The notes beneath the pieces were generated by a model. The model worked only from the letters and a program-made list of their open reading frames with translations, had not been told where the DNA came from and ran no database searches. Source: Deferribacter abyssi (GTDB taxonomy: Bacteria > Chrysiogenota > Deferribacteres > Deferribacterales > Deferribacteraceae). Taken from it: 64,000 bases of DNA. The stretch lies in assembly GCF_049472655.1 (NCBI RefSeq), contig NZ_JAQNCS010000008.1:1-64000 (forward strand), read 5' to 3'. A program made the translations under genes and the position numbers. Positions 25,826 to 34,661 of this stretch are shown piece after piece; the stretch's first letter is position 1, and each line of letters starts with the position of its first letter.

Positions 25826-27211
25826 TCAACTGTTAGCAGATTTTATTCCATATTTTTTGAGTTTTGCATTAAGAGTAACTCTGCTTATACCAAGTAATTC
25901 TGCTGTATTACTCAAATGATAATTTGTCATTTTTAGTGCCTTTCTAATCAATTTTTCTTCCACTTCTTCAACACTCTTTTCCAGAAGTTTGTATTTATAT
26001 TTACCTGTAAAATACTCTGTAATATCTTGAACATCTTTTTTTTCAATTTCACCATCAATCTTCATATCTTCCACTTTTATTAGATTATCCCTTGTAATCA
26101 AAACTGCTTTTCTAATCACATTTTCTAGTTCTCTTACATTTCCTGGCCAATTATATTCCTTTAATATTTCAAAAACTTCATTTTCTATGCAGCATATTCT
26201 TTTATTTAATTCCTTTGAATATTTTTTTGCAAAATAAATTGCAAGCTCCTTTATATCGTCTTTGCGCTCTCTCAATGGAGGCAAATGGATATTCACCACA
26301 TTTAACCTGTAAAACAAATCCTCTCTAAATTTCCCTTCTCTAATCATTGATTTTAAGTTCTTGTTTGTAGCAGCAATAATTCGGACATTTACATAATGGA
26401 ACTTACTGCAACCAAGTTTTTCAATTGTACCGTCCTGTAAAACTCTTAAAAGTTTTGCCTGCAAATCTATAGACATATCTCCAATTTCATCAAGAAATAT
26501 TGTGCCATTATGTGCTAACTCAAACTTCCCAAGTTTTCCTTTTTCTGCACCTGTAAATGCACCTTTTTCATAACCAAAAAGCTCACTCTCCAATAGCTCT
26601 TCAGGGATGGCTGCACAGTTAATTGGAATAAAAACAGATTCACTTCGTTTACTATACTGGTGAATTATTTTTGCAATAAGTTCTTTACCTGTTCCACTAT
26701 CACCTGTAATTAATACTGGATAATCGGTCCTTGCCACATTTGCTACCAAGACCATCACATCTTTCATAACAGGTGAAGAACCTATAAAAATTTTTTCATG
26801 ATATTCATAATCATCTATCTTACAACTATTTTCAGGACAACATTCTCCCAAGTCAGTTCTTTTCAATTTATTTATAATTTTAATCAACTCATCGGGATCA
26901 ACAGGCTTAACAAGATATTCAATAGCTCCCATTTTAATACTATCAAGAATCAAATTACTGGTTCCATAAGCTGTCATAACCACCACAGGGAGATTAGCAT
27001 CTATCTTTTTAGCTTCCTCCAACACATCTAAGCCATTTATTTCTCCAAGCTTGTAATCAAGAAACATAATATCAAACTTGATACTTTTTAGATGATTTAA
27101 TGCCTCATCCATATTCAATGCAGTATATACATCAAAATGATCACCTAAGACTCTTTTCAAACTATAACACAGAGCATTATCATCATCCACAATAAGAACT
27201 TTAGCAGACAT
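25826..27211 (-). CDS. NtrC-family sigma-54-dependent response regulator
   Basis: 461 aa from ATG 27211 (GAGGG ribosome site; a start two codons earlier at 27217 abuts that site). Receiver domain 1-120 (DDD pocket, phospho-acceptor in MFLDYKLG, KPVDP), AAA+ domain about 140-370 with Walker A GDSGTGKE, the sigma-54 contact loop GAFTGA and Walker B LDEIGDM, and a C-terminal Fis-type helix-turn-helix (HLSNTAELLGISRVTLNAKL). It overlaps the kinase gene by 11 bases. Convergent to acr3. The sigma-54 promoter of the molybdoenzyme operon is the obvious nearby target. Confidence 0.93.
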   Translation of the reverse strand: MSAKVLIVDDDNALCYSLKRVLGDHFDVYTALNMDEALNHLKSIKFDIMFLDYKLGEINGLDVLEEAKKIDANLPVVVMTAYGTSNLILDSIKMGAIEYLVKPVDPDELIKIINKLKRTDLGECCPENSCKIDDYEYHEKIFIGSSPVMKDVMVLVANVARTDYPVLITGDSGTGKELIAKIIHQYSKRSESVFIPINCAAIPEELLESELFGYEKGAFTGAEKGKLGKFELAHNGTIFLDEIGDMSIDLQAKLLRVLQDGTIEKLGCSKFHYVNVRIIAATNKNLKSMIREGKFREDLFYRLNVVNIHLPPLRERKDDIKELAIYFAKKYSKELNKRICCIENEVFEILKEYNWPGNVRELENVIRKAVLITRDNLIKVEDMKIDGEIEKKDVQDITEYFTGKYKYKLLEKSVEEVEEKLIRKALKMTNYHLSNTAELLGISRVTLNAKLKKYGIKSANS

Positions 27212-28580
27212 ATGCATCCCTCAATCTTATTATAAATTTTGCACCATTTTCCCTCCCCCTTTCAAAAACTAACTCCCCATCCATTGCAGTAATAATCATA
27301 TCACAAATAGCTAACCCAAGACCAGTCCCTGATGATTTAGTTGTATAAAATGGCATAAATATTTTACCTTCACTTTCTATAGAAATACCTTCACCATTAT
27401 CCTCAAATTCAATGATTATATCACTATTATCTCCTGTAACTTTCATTATTATTTCGTTTGCCTTAGCTTCAATTGAGTTATTTATAAGATTTAGTAACAC
27501 CTGAAGCAACTTCTCTTTGTCAGTGTAAATCTTTTTTAAATCATAAAGAATCTTTAAAGAAACATTATCAAATCTTTTCATTACATATTGTCTCAATTCA
27601 TAATTTATACTTTCTACTTCTACTTCAGCTTTTCTAACATCTATAGGTTTTGAATACTCCAAAAATTCATTTATTCTTTTCACAAGCCTATTTGCTTCAC
27701 TTTGAATAACTTTTAAATCTTCAGAACAACTATTGTTTGCGGCAGAACATTTTTTCAGCTGATAAACAATAAGATTTATCGTCATAATAGGGTTTTTTAG
27801 TTCATGAGCAAGACCTGCAGCCATCATTCCTATTGACGCAAGCTTTTCATTTTTTCTAACCTTTCTTTCCTCTTCATAAAGTTTATTCAAAGCTGCGGCC
27901 AATCTTTCTGACATATTGTTTAATGTATCTGATAATTTTTTAATCTCGTATGAAGCATATTCTGGCACAGAGGTTTTAAAAGGCAATTTATCATAATCTA
28001 GTTCATTTATCTGATTTATAAAATTGTTCATAGGTCTAATCAAAATTTTTGTTAGATAAAGCCCTAACATAACCCCAAAGAAAATAATCGCAAAATTAAT
28101 CATTGCTAAATTTAAAAGATTATTCTTAATTTCATTAATTATAAACATTTGATCTATTAAAAATACCAAATATCCAATAGGCTCGTCTTTTATCTTTATT
28201 GTTTTTACCCTTTTAAAATTTACCTTATCAAAATCCTGAAGTGTCTTTGCATCTCTTTTAACCTTTGAATCCAAAACATATCTTTTGTTATTATCAAAAA
28301 GGTAAATATCACTTATGTATGGAGAATTCTCTGTTATTTTTTTTAAAGTCTCAAAAATAGTATAAACATCATCATAAAGTATTGCTTCAGTTAAGTTATA
28401 CTCATTGATTTTAAAGTTAGAATCGATAATGTGTTCAATATTATTTTTCAAAAAACTGTTCAAATAAACAAAAAGGACTATTAAATTTATAATTACAGTA
28501 CCTGCACCTAAAAAGCCAATGAGTAAACTAACTCTGTGTTTTAATCTTTGTGGTAAAAAGCGGAATAATTTTCGTATCAT
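27201..28580 (-). CDS. Membrane sensor histidine kinase paired with the NtrC-type regulator
   Basis: 459 aa: membrane helix 1 (17-40), periplasmic domain (41-154), helix 2 (155-178), HAMP (about 179-235), HisKA with H259 in GLAHELKNP, HATPase_c with NLINNSIEA, DNGEGIS and GTGLGLAI boxes. The periplasmic domain is small and has no haem or cysteine motif, fitting a kinase that reads its signal through a separate binding protein. A PhnD-like protein is encoded 157 bp upstream. The gene's ribosome site is weak. Confidence 0.92.
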   Translation of the reverse strand: MIRKLFRFLPQRLKHRVSLLIGFLGAGTVIINLIVLFVYLNSFLKNNIEHIIDSNFKINEYNLTEAILYDDVYTIFETLKKITENSPYISDIYLFDNNKRYVLDSKVKRDAKTLQDFDKVNFKRVKTIKIKDEPIGYLVFLIDQMFIINEIKNNLLNLAMINFAIIFFGVMLGLYLTKILIRPMNNFINQINELDYDKLPFKTSVPEYASYEIKKLSDTLNNMSERLAAALNKLYEEERKVRKNEKLASIGMMAAGLAHELKNPIMTINLIVYQLKKCSAANNSCSEDLKVIQSEANRLVKRINEFLEYSKPIDVRKAEVEVESINYELRQYVMKRFDNVSLKILYDLKKIYTDKEKLLQVLLNLINNSIEAKANEIIMKVTGDNSDIIIEFEDNGEGISIESEGKIFMPFYTTKSSGTGLGLAICDMIITAMDGELVFERGRENGAKFIIRLRDAYVC

Positions 28581-28737
28581 TGTTAATCAGCCAACTCTAA
28601 TTAGCTCCTTTCAAACAATAATTCTAAGGGATTGCGTCAAAACTTAGTCCGTATAAGGACAGCTCCCTAATAAATAAAACCGTTTCATGCTTCTTTTGCA
28701 AGAAATGATATTTTTCAAAACCATAAAAAGTGTAAAG

Positions 28738-29586
28738 CTAATTGTTTAACGTATTTAAAAACTCCCGCATAATTAAAACTTTTTTTAAAAGTTTATAATC
28801 AGGTTCAACAAATTTATCTATTTTTAATTTTTTTAGAATCTTAACACCTTCTTCATTTTGATGCATATTAAGTAATACTGTTTTTAGTCTTTGTTTGATA
28901 TTTTTATCAAGATAAGTTGAAACAACAAAAGGTGGAGACAAAAACTCATCAGATTCATGTACTATCTTGATATTTTTAACTTTTTCTGGTTGTGAATGTG
29001 ACACATATTCAAAAACAAGGCTATCCACAGCAGCACCATCCACAACACCTTCGTTGACAAGATAAATTGATTTATCATGACTGTTTGTAAAATAAATACG
29101 AAAAAAAAACTGCTCTGGTTTTATTTTCTCTTTTCTTAAAATCAAATATGTAGGATAAATATAACCACTATTTGACAATCTATCAGTAAACGCAAAAACC
29201 CTTCCTCGTAATTCATCAATATTATTTATCCCATAATTTTTATTTACAATAATGTATGATTTATATGTACTTTTACCGTTTACTACTGGAACAGCAGCAA
29301 TCTCGTATTTTTTATTATTTAGATAAATCAATGCTCCGGTACAAATAGATGCAAAATCAACTTGGCCAGTTTCAATAAGTCTATTCATATCAGCATAATT
29401 CCTTCTAAAAATAGCATTTATCTTTACTCCAAGCTTTTTCGCAATATAATTGCCAAAATCTTTGTACAAAAAATATGTTTCATCAGGAGAAATCATTGAG
29501 GCTATCCCAAAATTTAGCTCTGCATTAGAAATTAATGGAATAAACAAAAAAACACATATTATTAAATTAAGAAGATTTTTTCTCAT
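28738..29586 (-). CDS. PhnD-like periplasmic binding protein (AioX/ArxX-like candidate)
   Basis: 282 aa. Signal peptide about 1-22 (IPLISNA). Class II periplasmic-binding fold of the phosphonate/oxyanion PhnD family: LNFGIASMISPDETYFLYKD, then VDFASICTGALIYL and GYIYPTYLILRK. The mature protein has a single cysteine, C82, in the ligand-cleft segment; AioX proteins bind arsenite through one conserved cleft cysteine. Together with the kinase and NtrC-type regulator downstream this copies the AioX-AioS-AioR set. It follows the AhbD-like gene by one base, so it may also be transcribed from that operon. Confidence 0.82.
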   Translation of the reverse strand: MRKNLLNLIICVFLFIPLISNAELNFGIASMISPDETYFLYKDFGNYIAKKLGVKINAIFRRNYADMNRLIETGQVDFASICTGALIYLNNKKYEIAAVPVVNGKSTYKSYIIVNKNYGINNIDELRGRVFAFTDRLSNSGYIYPTYLILRKEKIKPEQFFFRIYFTNSHDKSIYLVNEGVVDGAAVDSLVFEYVSHSQPEKVKNIKIVHESDEFLSPPFVVSTYLDKNIKQRLKTVLLNMHQNEEGVKILKKLKIDKFVEPDYKLLKKVLIMREFLNTLNN

Positions 29587-29587
29587 T

Positions 29588-30655
29588 TTACTTTCTTATA
29601 TAATTTTCCGGAATATAATCACAGAAAGGCTCTTCTTCCATATAATCACCTGTTACAGCGTAAGCTCTTGCCCTACACCCACCACATACTCCGAGATATT
29701 TACATTTTCCACATTTACCTTCATAAGATTTAAAATCCCTTATATCATTAAACAGTTTTGATGTATCCCATATCTCTTTAAAACTTTTTTCAAAAATATT
29801 TCCTGCACTAATAGGAAAATATGAACAAGGGTATACATCACCCTTAGCACTAATAAAACAAATGGACTGTGCAGCTATACACCCCTTACCACCACCTGTG
29901 GAAAATTTAAGACTTCTTCTTTTTGTATCTTTGCCTTCCTCTTTACTTCTTTCGTGCCAAATTCTGTAATACTGCGGTGCACAAGTAGGTCTAACTAGAA
30001 TATCTTCTTCATCCCTCTCCATTTCATAATGCCAATTAAGTATATCCTCATAATCCTCTTTACTTACAAGCTCTTTCATTATCTCTTCACCTCTACCTGT
30101 AGGAACAATCAAAAACATATACCAGGCAGTGGCACCGATTTTCTTCGCAAGTTTATAAACATTCTCTATATCGTGCTGATTCCTTTTTGTAAAAGATGAA
30201 TTTATAATAAAAGGAATTTCGTATTTTTTAAAATATTCTGCAGCCCTCATAACTCCATCAAAAGCACCTGGTTGACCTCTAAAATCATCATGTATTTCCT
30301 TTGTAGAACCATCAAGACTCAATGATACAATTTTAATACCACTCGCCTTAATCTTTTTACATACTTCATCGTCCACCAATACACCATTTGTAGCCATACA
30401 CATACGAAAACCAAGTTTCGTACCATATTTTGCAATATCAAAAACATCTTTTCTTAAAAGAGGTTCCCCACCTGAAAGAACAATAACTGGATTTGCAAAG
30501 GTTTTTATATCATCAAGGAGTTTATAACATTTATCTAGAGTAAACAATCCTTCAGGCGAATGAATATCAGAGGATGAACGGCAATGAACACAGTTTAAAT
30601 TACACTTTTCTGTAATCTCCCAAGCCATCCATTTTAGTTCCCAATTATTTTTCAT
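29588..30655 (-). CDS. Radical SAM haem-biosynthesis protein (AhbD/AhbC/NirJ family, probably AhbD)
   Basis: 355 aa from ATG 30655; the ATG at 30667 lies in the ribosome site. The radical SAM cluster motif is C-N-L-N-C-V-H-C (about 18-25), with GGEP. A C-terminal SPASM-type set follows: GCIAAQSICFIS, YPCSYFP and CGKCKYLGVCGGCRARAYA. These fit enzymes of the siroheme-dependent route that remove acetate or decarboxylate propionates (AhbC/AhbD) and the d1-haem NirJ. The TCAPQYYRIWHER and CRARAYAVTGDYMEEEP segments favour AhbD. It overlaps the TtcA-like gene by 11 bases. Confidence 0.78.
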   Translation of the reverse strand: MKNNWELKWMAWEITEKCNLNCVHCRSSSDIHSPEGLFTLDKCYKLLDDIKTFANPVIVLSGGEPLLRKDVFDIAKYGTKLGFRMCMATNGVLVDDEVCKKIKASGIKIVSLSLDGSTKEIHDDFRGQPGAFDGVMRAAEYFKKYEIPFIINSSFTKRNQHDIENVYKLAKKIGATAWYMFLIVPTGRGEEIMKELVSKEDYEDILNWHYEMERDEEDILVRPTCAPQYYRIWHERSKEEGKDTKRRSLKFSTGGGKGCIAAQSICFISAKGDVYPCSYFPISAGNIFEKSFKEIWDTSKLFNDIRDFKSYEGKCGKCKYLGVCGGCRARAYAVTGDYMEEEPFCDYIPENYIRK

Positions 30656-31334
30656 TATTCTCTCCATAAATTTTATATTTTTCGATAATATAATTTATAT
30701 TCCCAACAACATCAATAATATTTAAGCCTATCTCTTTCGAAATCTTACTAACTATATTTGAAACACTATTTTTAACACTACATTTATGCTCGATATCTTC
30801 ATACCCCATAATTCTTGCATATTTTTCAATATCTTTTTTATTGACAAAATGAAGAGGTCTCACAATAAAAAACATTCCTTTAAAGTAACTTCTACAAATT
30901 GGCAAAGATTCTAATTTTTTATAATAAAACATATTCCATAAAAACCTTTCAGCAAAATCATCTGCATGATGGGCAAACAGTATGTATTTGATCCCTTTTT
31001 CTTTACAAAATTTGAAAATATATTCACGCCTAATTCTTGAACATTGATAACAGTCAATGGGAAAACGAATTCCTTTATCTACCTCAATATTTATAACGTT
31101 TTCCAATGCTAATTTTGTTTTTATATCACCCGAAATCCCAACATGTACAGGATAAATCTTTGCTGATATCTCATTTTTTTTATAATATTCTTCCATAACT
31201 TTCCATAGAACCCAAGAATCAACACCACCTGATACACCGACAACCAGATCGTTTCCAACAAACGAAACAATCTTATTAACCTTTAAAATACTTCCTATAA
31301 GCCTTTTTTTAATCTTTTTAAATATCAAAGACAA
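30645..31334 (-). CDS. PP-loop ATPase, TtcA-like tRNA thiolation family
   Basis: 229 aa. PP-loop SGGVDS in VVGVSGGVDSWVL (about 32-44), CYQCSRIRRE (about 95-104) as the CxxC of the TtcA/TilS-type family, and FAHHADDFAERFLWN, the conserved acidic adenylation helix. TtcA thiolates C32 of tRNAs with an Fe-S cluster. The protein is shorter than E. coli TtcA (~310 aa). The start TTG at 31334 lies within the archease stop region and is uncertain. Confidence 0.75.
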   Translation of the reverse strand: MSLIFKKIKKRLIGSILKVNKIVSFVGNDLVVGVSGGVDSWVLWKVMEEYYKKNEISAKIYPVHVGISGDIKTKLALENVINIEVDKGIRFPIDCYQCSRIRREYIFKFCKEKGIKYILFAHHADDFAERFLWNMFYYKKLESLPICRSYFKGMFFIVRPLHFVNKKDIEKYARIMGYEDIEHKCSVKNSVSNIVSKISKEIGLNIIDVVGNINYIIEKYKIYGENNEK

Positions 31335-31731
31335 TAAAACCCTCTAAGAAACCCTCGTCTTCTTTTACACAAAACATGTGTTTTGTAACCGCTTTAATTT
31401 CAATCTCAATAAAATAACTATTTTTATAAACATCAAAAAATGCTCGATTTTCTCCAAAAATATTTAATTTGAACAAACTTTTTTTGATATACAGGTAAAA
31501 TATCAAATCATTTAATAAATCATACACAAAATCCTCAAAATCATCAAAATCTTTTTCTACTACTTGGTTCGATTTTAAACCTTCGTCAAAATTAATATTT
31601 TCATCAAAAACCAAATAATAAAAACCTTCAATAAGATTATCAATAAAATCTTTTCTATTTTCACCAAATACTTTTAGTCCAACATCAGCCGTAGTTTCGA
31701 TAATTTCAAATTTTTTCACATCAATACACAA
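31318..31731 (-). CDS. Archease family protein
   Basis: 137 aa. FEIIETTADVGLKVFG at the N-terminus is the archease signature, with the metal-binding Asp in TADVG, and EIEIKAVTKHMFCVKED near the end supplies the second conserved part. Archease activates the RNA ligase RtcB, promoting guanylylation and turnover. No rtcB is in the window. The TTG at 31731 is a weak start; a GTG at 31719, just after the upstream stop, is equally plausible. It overlaps the TtcA-like gene by 17 bases. Confidence 0.8.
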   Translation of the reverse strand: MCIDVKKFEIIETTADVGLKVFGENRKDFIDNLIEGFYYLVFDENINFDEGLKSNQVVEKDFDDFEDFVYDLLNDLIFYLYIKKSLFKLNIFGENRAFFDVYKNSYFIEIEIKAVTKHMFCVKEDEGFLEGFIVFDI

Positions 31732-32599
31732 AAAGATAATTTAATCTATATACAAAATATCCAGTAACATTCAATCTTTTTAAACCGTAAGAATCTGGTA
31801 AAGGAATACCTTTCATCTTTTTCAAAGCTCTAACCGCCTCTTTATCAAGATAAGGATAACCGCTGCTTTGCAGTATTCTAATGTTTGTTATAGTACCATC
31901 CTTTAAAATAGTAAACTTAATTTTTACAGTACCCTCTTCTCCTCTTTGAGCTGAATTTCTAGGATAATGCCATACCTGATATAATCTTCTTTCAAACTTT
32001 TTAAAATAAGAAGCATATTTATACTTCATCATTCTAACATCTACATCATCTTCACCTTCCTTTGAACCAGCTTCACTCTTTTCGGCATATTTCGAAATAA
32101 TGGATTTCGGATTTAAAATACTGGCAACCTGATCTTTTGTTAATTTTTTATCTTTCCCCTTATCAAATACCTGCTTTTTTTCTTCTCTTTTTTTCTCTTT
32201 TTTCTTCTCTACAGTTTTCTGCTTATTTAAATTTAGTCCTTTCTTCTCCTTTTTCTTCACCATTTCTTTACTTTTTTCAGGTATCTTTTTCTTCTTAGGA
32301 ATTACAATCTTTTTTTTCTTTTCAGGTAATTTTTTCCTTTCTACAATATTGTTATCTTTTTTAGGAATTTTTTCTGTTTTTTTCTCTATCCCTTTCTTTT
32401 TTAAAATTTTATCTTTTTCAGATAAAATTTTCTTTTTCTTCTTATCATTTTTTTGAGGTATATCCTTTTTTTTCTTAACAATATCCACAAAAATAGGCTT
32501 TTCATTTTTGATTTCAGGCTTTTTTATTTTTATGAAATAAAATAGGGACATATGGATAGCAATTGAAACAATTAAAAAAATTAAAAACGTTTTTCTCAT
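31721..32599 (-). CDS. TonB-like energy transducer with lysine-rich linker
   Basis: 292 aa. One N-terminal membrane helix (4-23), an extreme Lys/Glu-rich periplasmic linker (about 30-165, dozens of KKK/EKK runs instead of the usual Pro-Lys/Pro-Glu repeats) and a C-terminal TonB domain (about 200-292, GTVKIKFTILKDGTITN and SSGYPYLDKEAVRALKKM). It would transmit inner-membrane energy to outer-membrane receptors. ExbB/ExbD are not in the window. First gene of a minus-strand operon that continues to archease, TtcA-like, AhbD-like and possibly the PhnD-like gene. Confidence 0.85.
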   Translation of the reverse strand: MRKTFLIFLIVSIAIHMSLFYFIKIKKPEIKNEKPIFVDIVKKKKDIPQKNDKKKKKILSEKDKILKKKGIEKKTEKIPKKDNNIVERKKLPEKKKKIVIPKKKKIPEKSKEMVKKKEKKGLNLNKQKTVEKKKEKKREEKKQVFDKGKDKKLTKDQVASILNPKSIISKYAEKSEAGSKEGEDDVDVRMMKYKYASYFKKFERRLYQVWHYPRNSAQRGEEGTVKIKFTILKDGTITNIRILQSSGYPYLDKEAVRALKKMKGIPLPDSYGLKRLNVTGYFVYRLNYLFVY

Positions 32600-32650
32600 A
32601 ATCTATCAGTATATACGAAAAAATAAAAAGATTTAAGTTCAAAAATAAAA

Positions 32651-32674
32651 GAGGCGGCTATATAGAGCCGCCTC
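32651..32674 (-). terminator. Intrinsic terminator of pckA
   Basis: GAGGCGGCT (32651-32659) pairs with AGCCGCCTC (32666-32674), a perfect 9-bp GC-rich stem with a 6-base loop, flanked by A-run and T-run (TTTTATTTTT on the minus strand). It begins 3 bp after the pckA stop and could also act in the other direction. Confidence 0.9.
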
Positions 32675-32676
32675 TT

Positions 32677-34275
32677 TTAATCAACTAACTTTGGTGCTCC
32701 TTTCAAAATATCCTCACTAATATTATCCTCAAACTTTTTCATATTTTCTATAAATTCTCGCGCAAGTCTTTTTTTAGTTTCGTCATAAGCATTTTTATCA
32801 TTCCAAGCCAATCTTGGGTTTAAAACATCTTCAGGCACATCAGGAGCATATTTTGGAACTAAAAATCCAAAAATATCATCCTCTACAAATTCAACATTTT
32901 TTAATTTTCCATCAAGAATAGAGTTGACAATGTTTCTTGTATGCTGAATCTTAAATCTTGTTCCTACACCATAAGGACCACCAGTAAGACCTGTGTTAAT
33001 AAGCCAACAATCTACATCATATTTTTTAACCTTTTCGCCAAGAAGTTTTGCATACACTGCAGGGTGGTAGACCATAAATGGTGCACCAAAGCATGCACTA
33101 AAAGTGGTTCTAGGTTCTTTTACACCCCTTTCGGTTCCAGCAACTTTAGCTGTGTATCCAGAAATAAAATGATACATTGCTTGATTAAAAGTGAGCTTTG
33201 CCACAGGTGGTAAAACACCAAAAGCATCATAGGTAAGAAAAATTATATTTTTAGGATGACCACCTTTTGAGTCTTTTACAACCCTAGGAAGATGTGAAAG
33301 AGGATAACTTGCTCTTGTATTTTCCGTGAGTGAGTCGTCATCAAGATCTACTCGTCTTGTTCTAGAATCAAGAGTTACATTTTCAAGTATTGTACCAAAT
33401 TTCCTAGTACATTCATATATTTCAGGCTCAGCTTCCTTTGAAAGCCTTATAACTTTAGCATAGCAACCACCTTCAATATTGAAAACCCCCTCATCACTCC
33501 AACCATGCTCATCATCACCAATCAAATAACGGTTTGGATCAGTGGAAAGAGTAGTTTTCCCGGTTCCTGAAAGGCCAAAGAAAAGTGCTACATCATCAGA
33601 ATTTCCAACATTTGCTGAGCAATGCATTGACAAAACATTTTCTTTTGGGAGCAAATAATTCATAACCGTAAAAATAGATTTCTTTATCTCACCTGCATAG
33701 CTTGTACCACCAATTAAAACAAGACGTTTTTTAAAATTTATTATGATGAAAGTCTCTGAGTTTGTCCCATCAATCTCAGGAATGGCATGAAATCTAGGAA
33801 CATCAATAACAGTAAAATCTGGAGTAAACGACTCATGAATATTCAAGTCAAATTCCCTTATAAACATATTTCTAGCAAAAAGATTGTGCCAAGCATATTC
33901 AGTTATAACTCTTACCTTTAATCGATGTCTCTCATCAGCACCTGCATAGCATTCTTGAACATATACTTCTTTATTTTGCAGATATGCCTGTAATCTATGA
34001 AATAATCTCTCAAAGTGTTCCTCACTAATCGCTTTGTTACCACTTCCCCAATAAACATCTTTCCTCACATCGTCAGTATCAACTATAAACTTATCATTTG
34101 GCGATCTTCCTGTGTGGTGACCAGTTCTTACCACTAAAGGACCAAGATGAGCAATTAGCCCTTCTCTCCTTTTTACAGCTTCTTCATATAACTGAGGTGT
34201 GGTAAGATTCCAATGAATCCTCGCAAGATTCACAAGACCATGTTCTTCCAGGCCTGAAAACTCTGTTTTTGACAT
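32677..34275 (-). CDS. pckA: ATP-dependent phosphoenolpyruvate carboxykinase
   Basis: 532 aa from ATG 34275, which has AGGAGG 5 bases upstream; an earlier frame to 34290 is inside the leader. It interconverts oxaloacetate + ATP and phosphoenolpyruvate + CO2 + ADP. The P-loop is GLSGTGKTTLS, followed by the kinase-2 region IGDDEHGWSDEGVFNIEGG with the catalytic metal Asp, and RTGHHTGRSPNDKF near the N-terminus binds substrate. Length and motifs are normal. It is monocistronic, between the TonB operon and the divergent HNH-alaS pair. Confidence 0.97.
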   Translation of the reverse strand: MSKTEFSGLEEHGLVNLARIHWNLTTPQLYEEAVKRREGLIAHLGPLVVRTGHHTGRSPNDKFIVDTDDVRKDVYWGSGNKAISEEHFERLFHRLQAYLQNKEVYVQECYAGADERHRLKVRVITEYAWHNLFARNMFIREFDLNIHESFTPDFTVIDVPRFHAIPEIDGTNSETFIIINFKKRLVLIGGTSYAGEIKKSIFTVMNYLLPKENVLSMHCSANVGNSDDVALFFGLSGTGKTTLSTDPNRYLIGDDEHGWSDEGVFNIEGGCYAKVIRLSKEAEPEIYECTRKFGTILENVTLDSRTRRVDLDDDSLTENTRASYPLSHLPRVVKDSKGGHPKNIIFLTYDAFGVLPPVAKLTFNQAMYHFISGYTAKVAGTERGVKEPRTTFSACFGAPFMVYHPAVYAKLLGEKVKKYDVDCWLINTGLTGGPYGVGTRFKIQHTRNIVNSILDGKLKNVEFVEDDIFGFLVPKYAPDVPEDVLNPRLAWNDKNAYDETKKRLAREFIENMKKFEDNISEDILKGAPKLVD

Positions 34276-34299
34276 GACATCCTCCTGCACGATTTTTTG

Positions 34300-34327
34300 T
34301 TGAAATATAACTGTTTTAAACTATAAT
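34300..34327 (+). promoter_or_regulatory. Sigma-70-type promoter of the HNH-alaS operon
   Basis: TTGAAA (34300-34305), 16-bp spacer, TATAAT (34322-34327). The ATG at 34335 is 7 bases past the -10 box and has no ribosome site, so the first gene would be translated from a leaderless message, like arsR in this window. Confidence 0.65.
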
Positions 34328-34334
34328 CGGAAAA

Positions 34335-34661
34335 ATGAATATGGACAACAATTTTTTTACAATTGAAGTTGATGAAAAATTTGTAAAAAAAGAAAAAGAA
34401 AAAGCAAGACAATTGCGTAAAAAGCAGTGGTGGAAAAACAAAATTGCAAAAGGTATATGTCACTACTGTGGAAAAAAGGTTGACCCTAAAGAACTTACAA
34501 TGGACCACATAGTCCCTATTATAAGAGGTGGCAAAAGTACAAAAGGGAACGTAGTACCAGCATGCAAAGAATGCAACAATAAAAAGAAATACATGCTCCC
34601 CATTGAGTGGGATGAATATCTGAAAAAACTAAAAAATAATGGAGAGATAGATGACAGGTAA
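34335..34661 (+). CDS. Small HNH endonuclease-family protein
   Basis: 108 aa. A helical Lys-rich N-terminus (1-45) leads to a compact HNH domain: CHYCGK (47-52), MDHIVPIIRGGKSTKGNVVPACKEC... with the catalytic His in DHIVP, Asn in GNVV and the second zinc pair in CKEC. All expected residues are present. The last 11 bases overlap alaS. It has no phage or restriction context; HNH proteins of this size may nick or cut DNA, but a housekeeping role linked to alaS is also possible. Confidence 0.8.
   Translation: MNMDNNFFTIEVDEKFVKKEKEKARQLRKKQWWKNKIAKGICHYCGKKVDPKELTMDHIVPIIRGGKSTKGNVVPACKECNNKKKYMLPIEWDEYLKKLKNNGEIDDR

Noticed and set aside
32160..32560. Low-complexity tract as non-coding or recombination hot spot
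   Set aside because: It is the Lys/Glu linker of the TonB-like protein; the frame is open and both flanking domains are recognisable.
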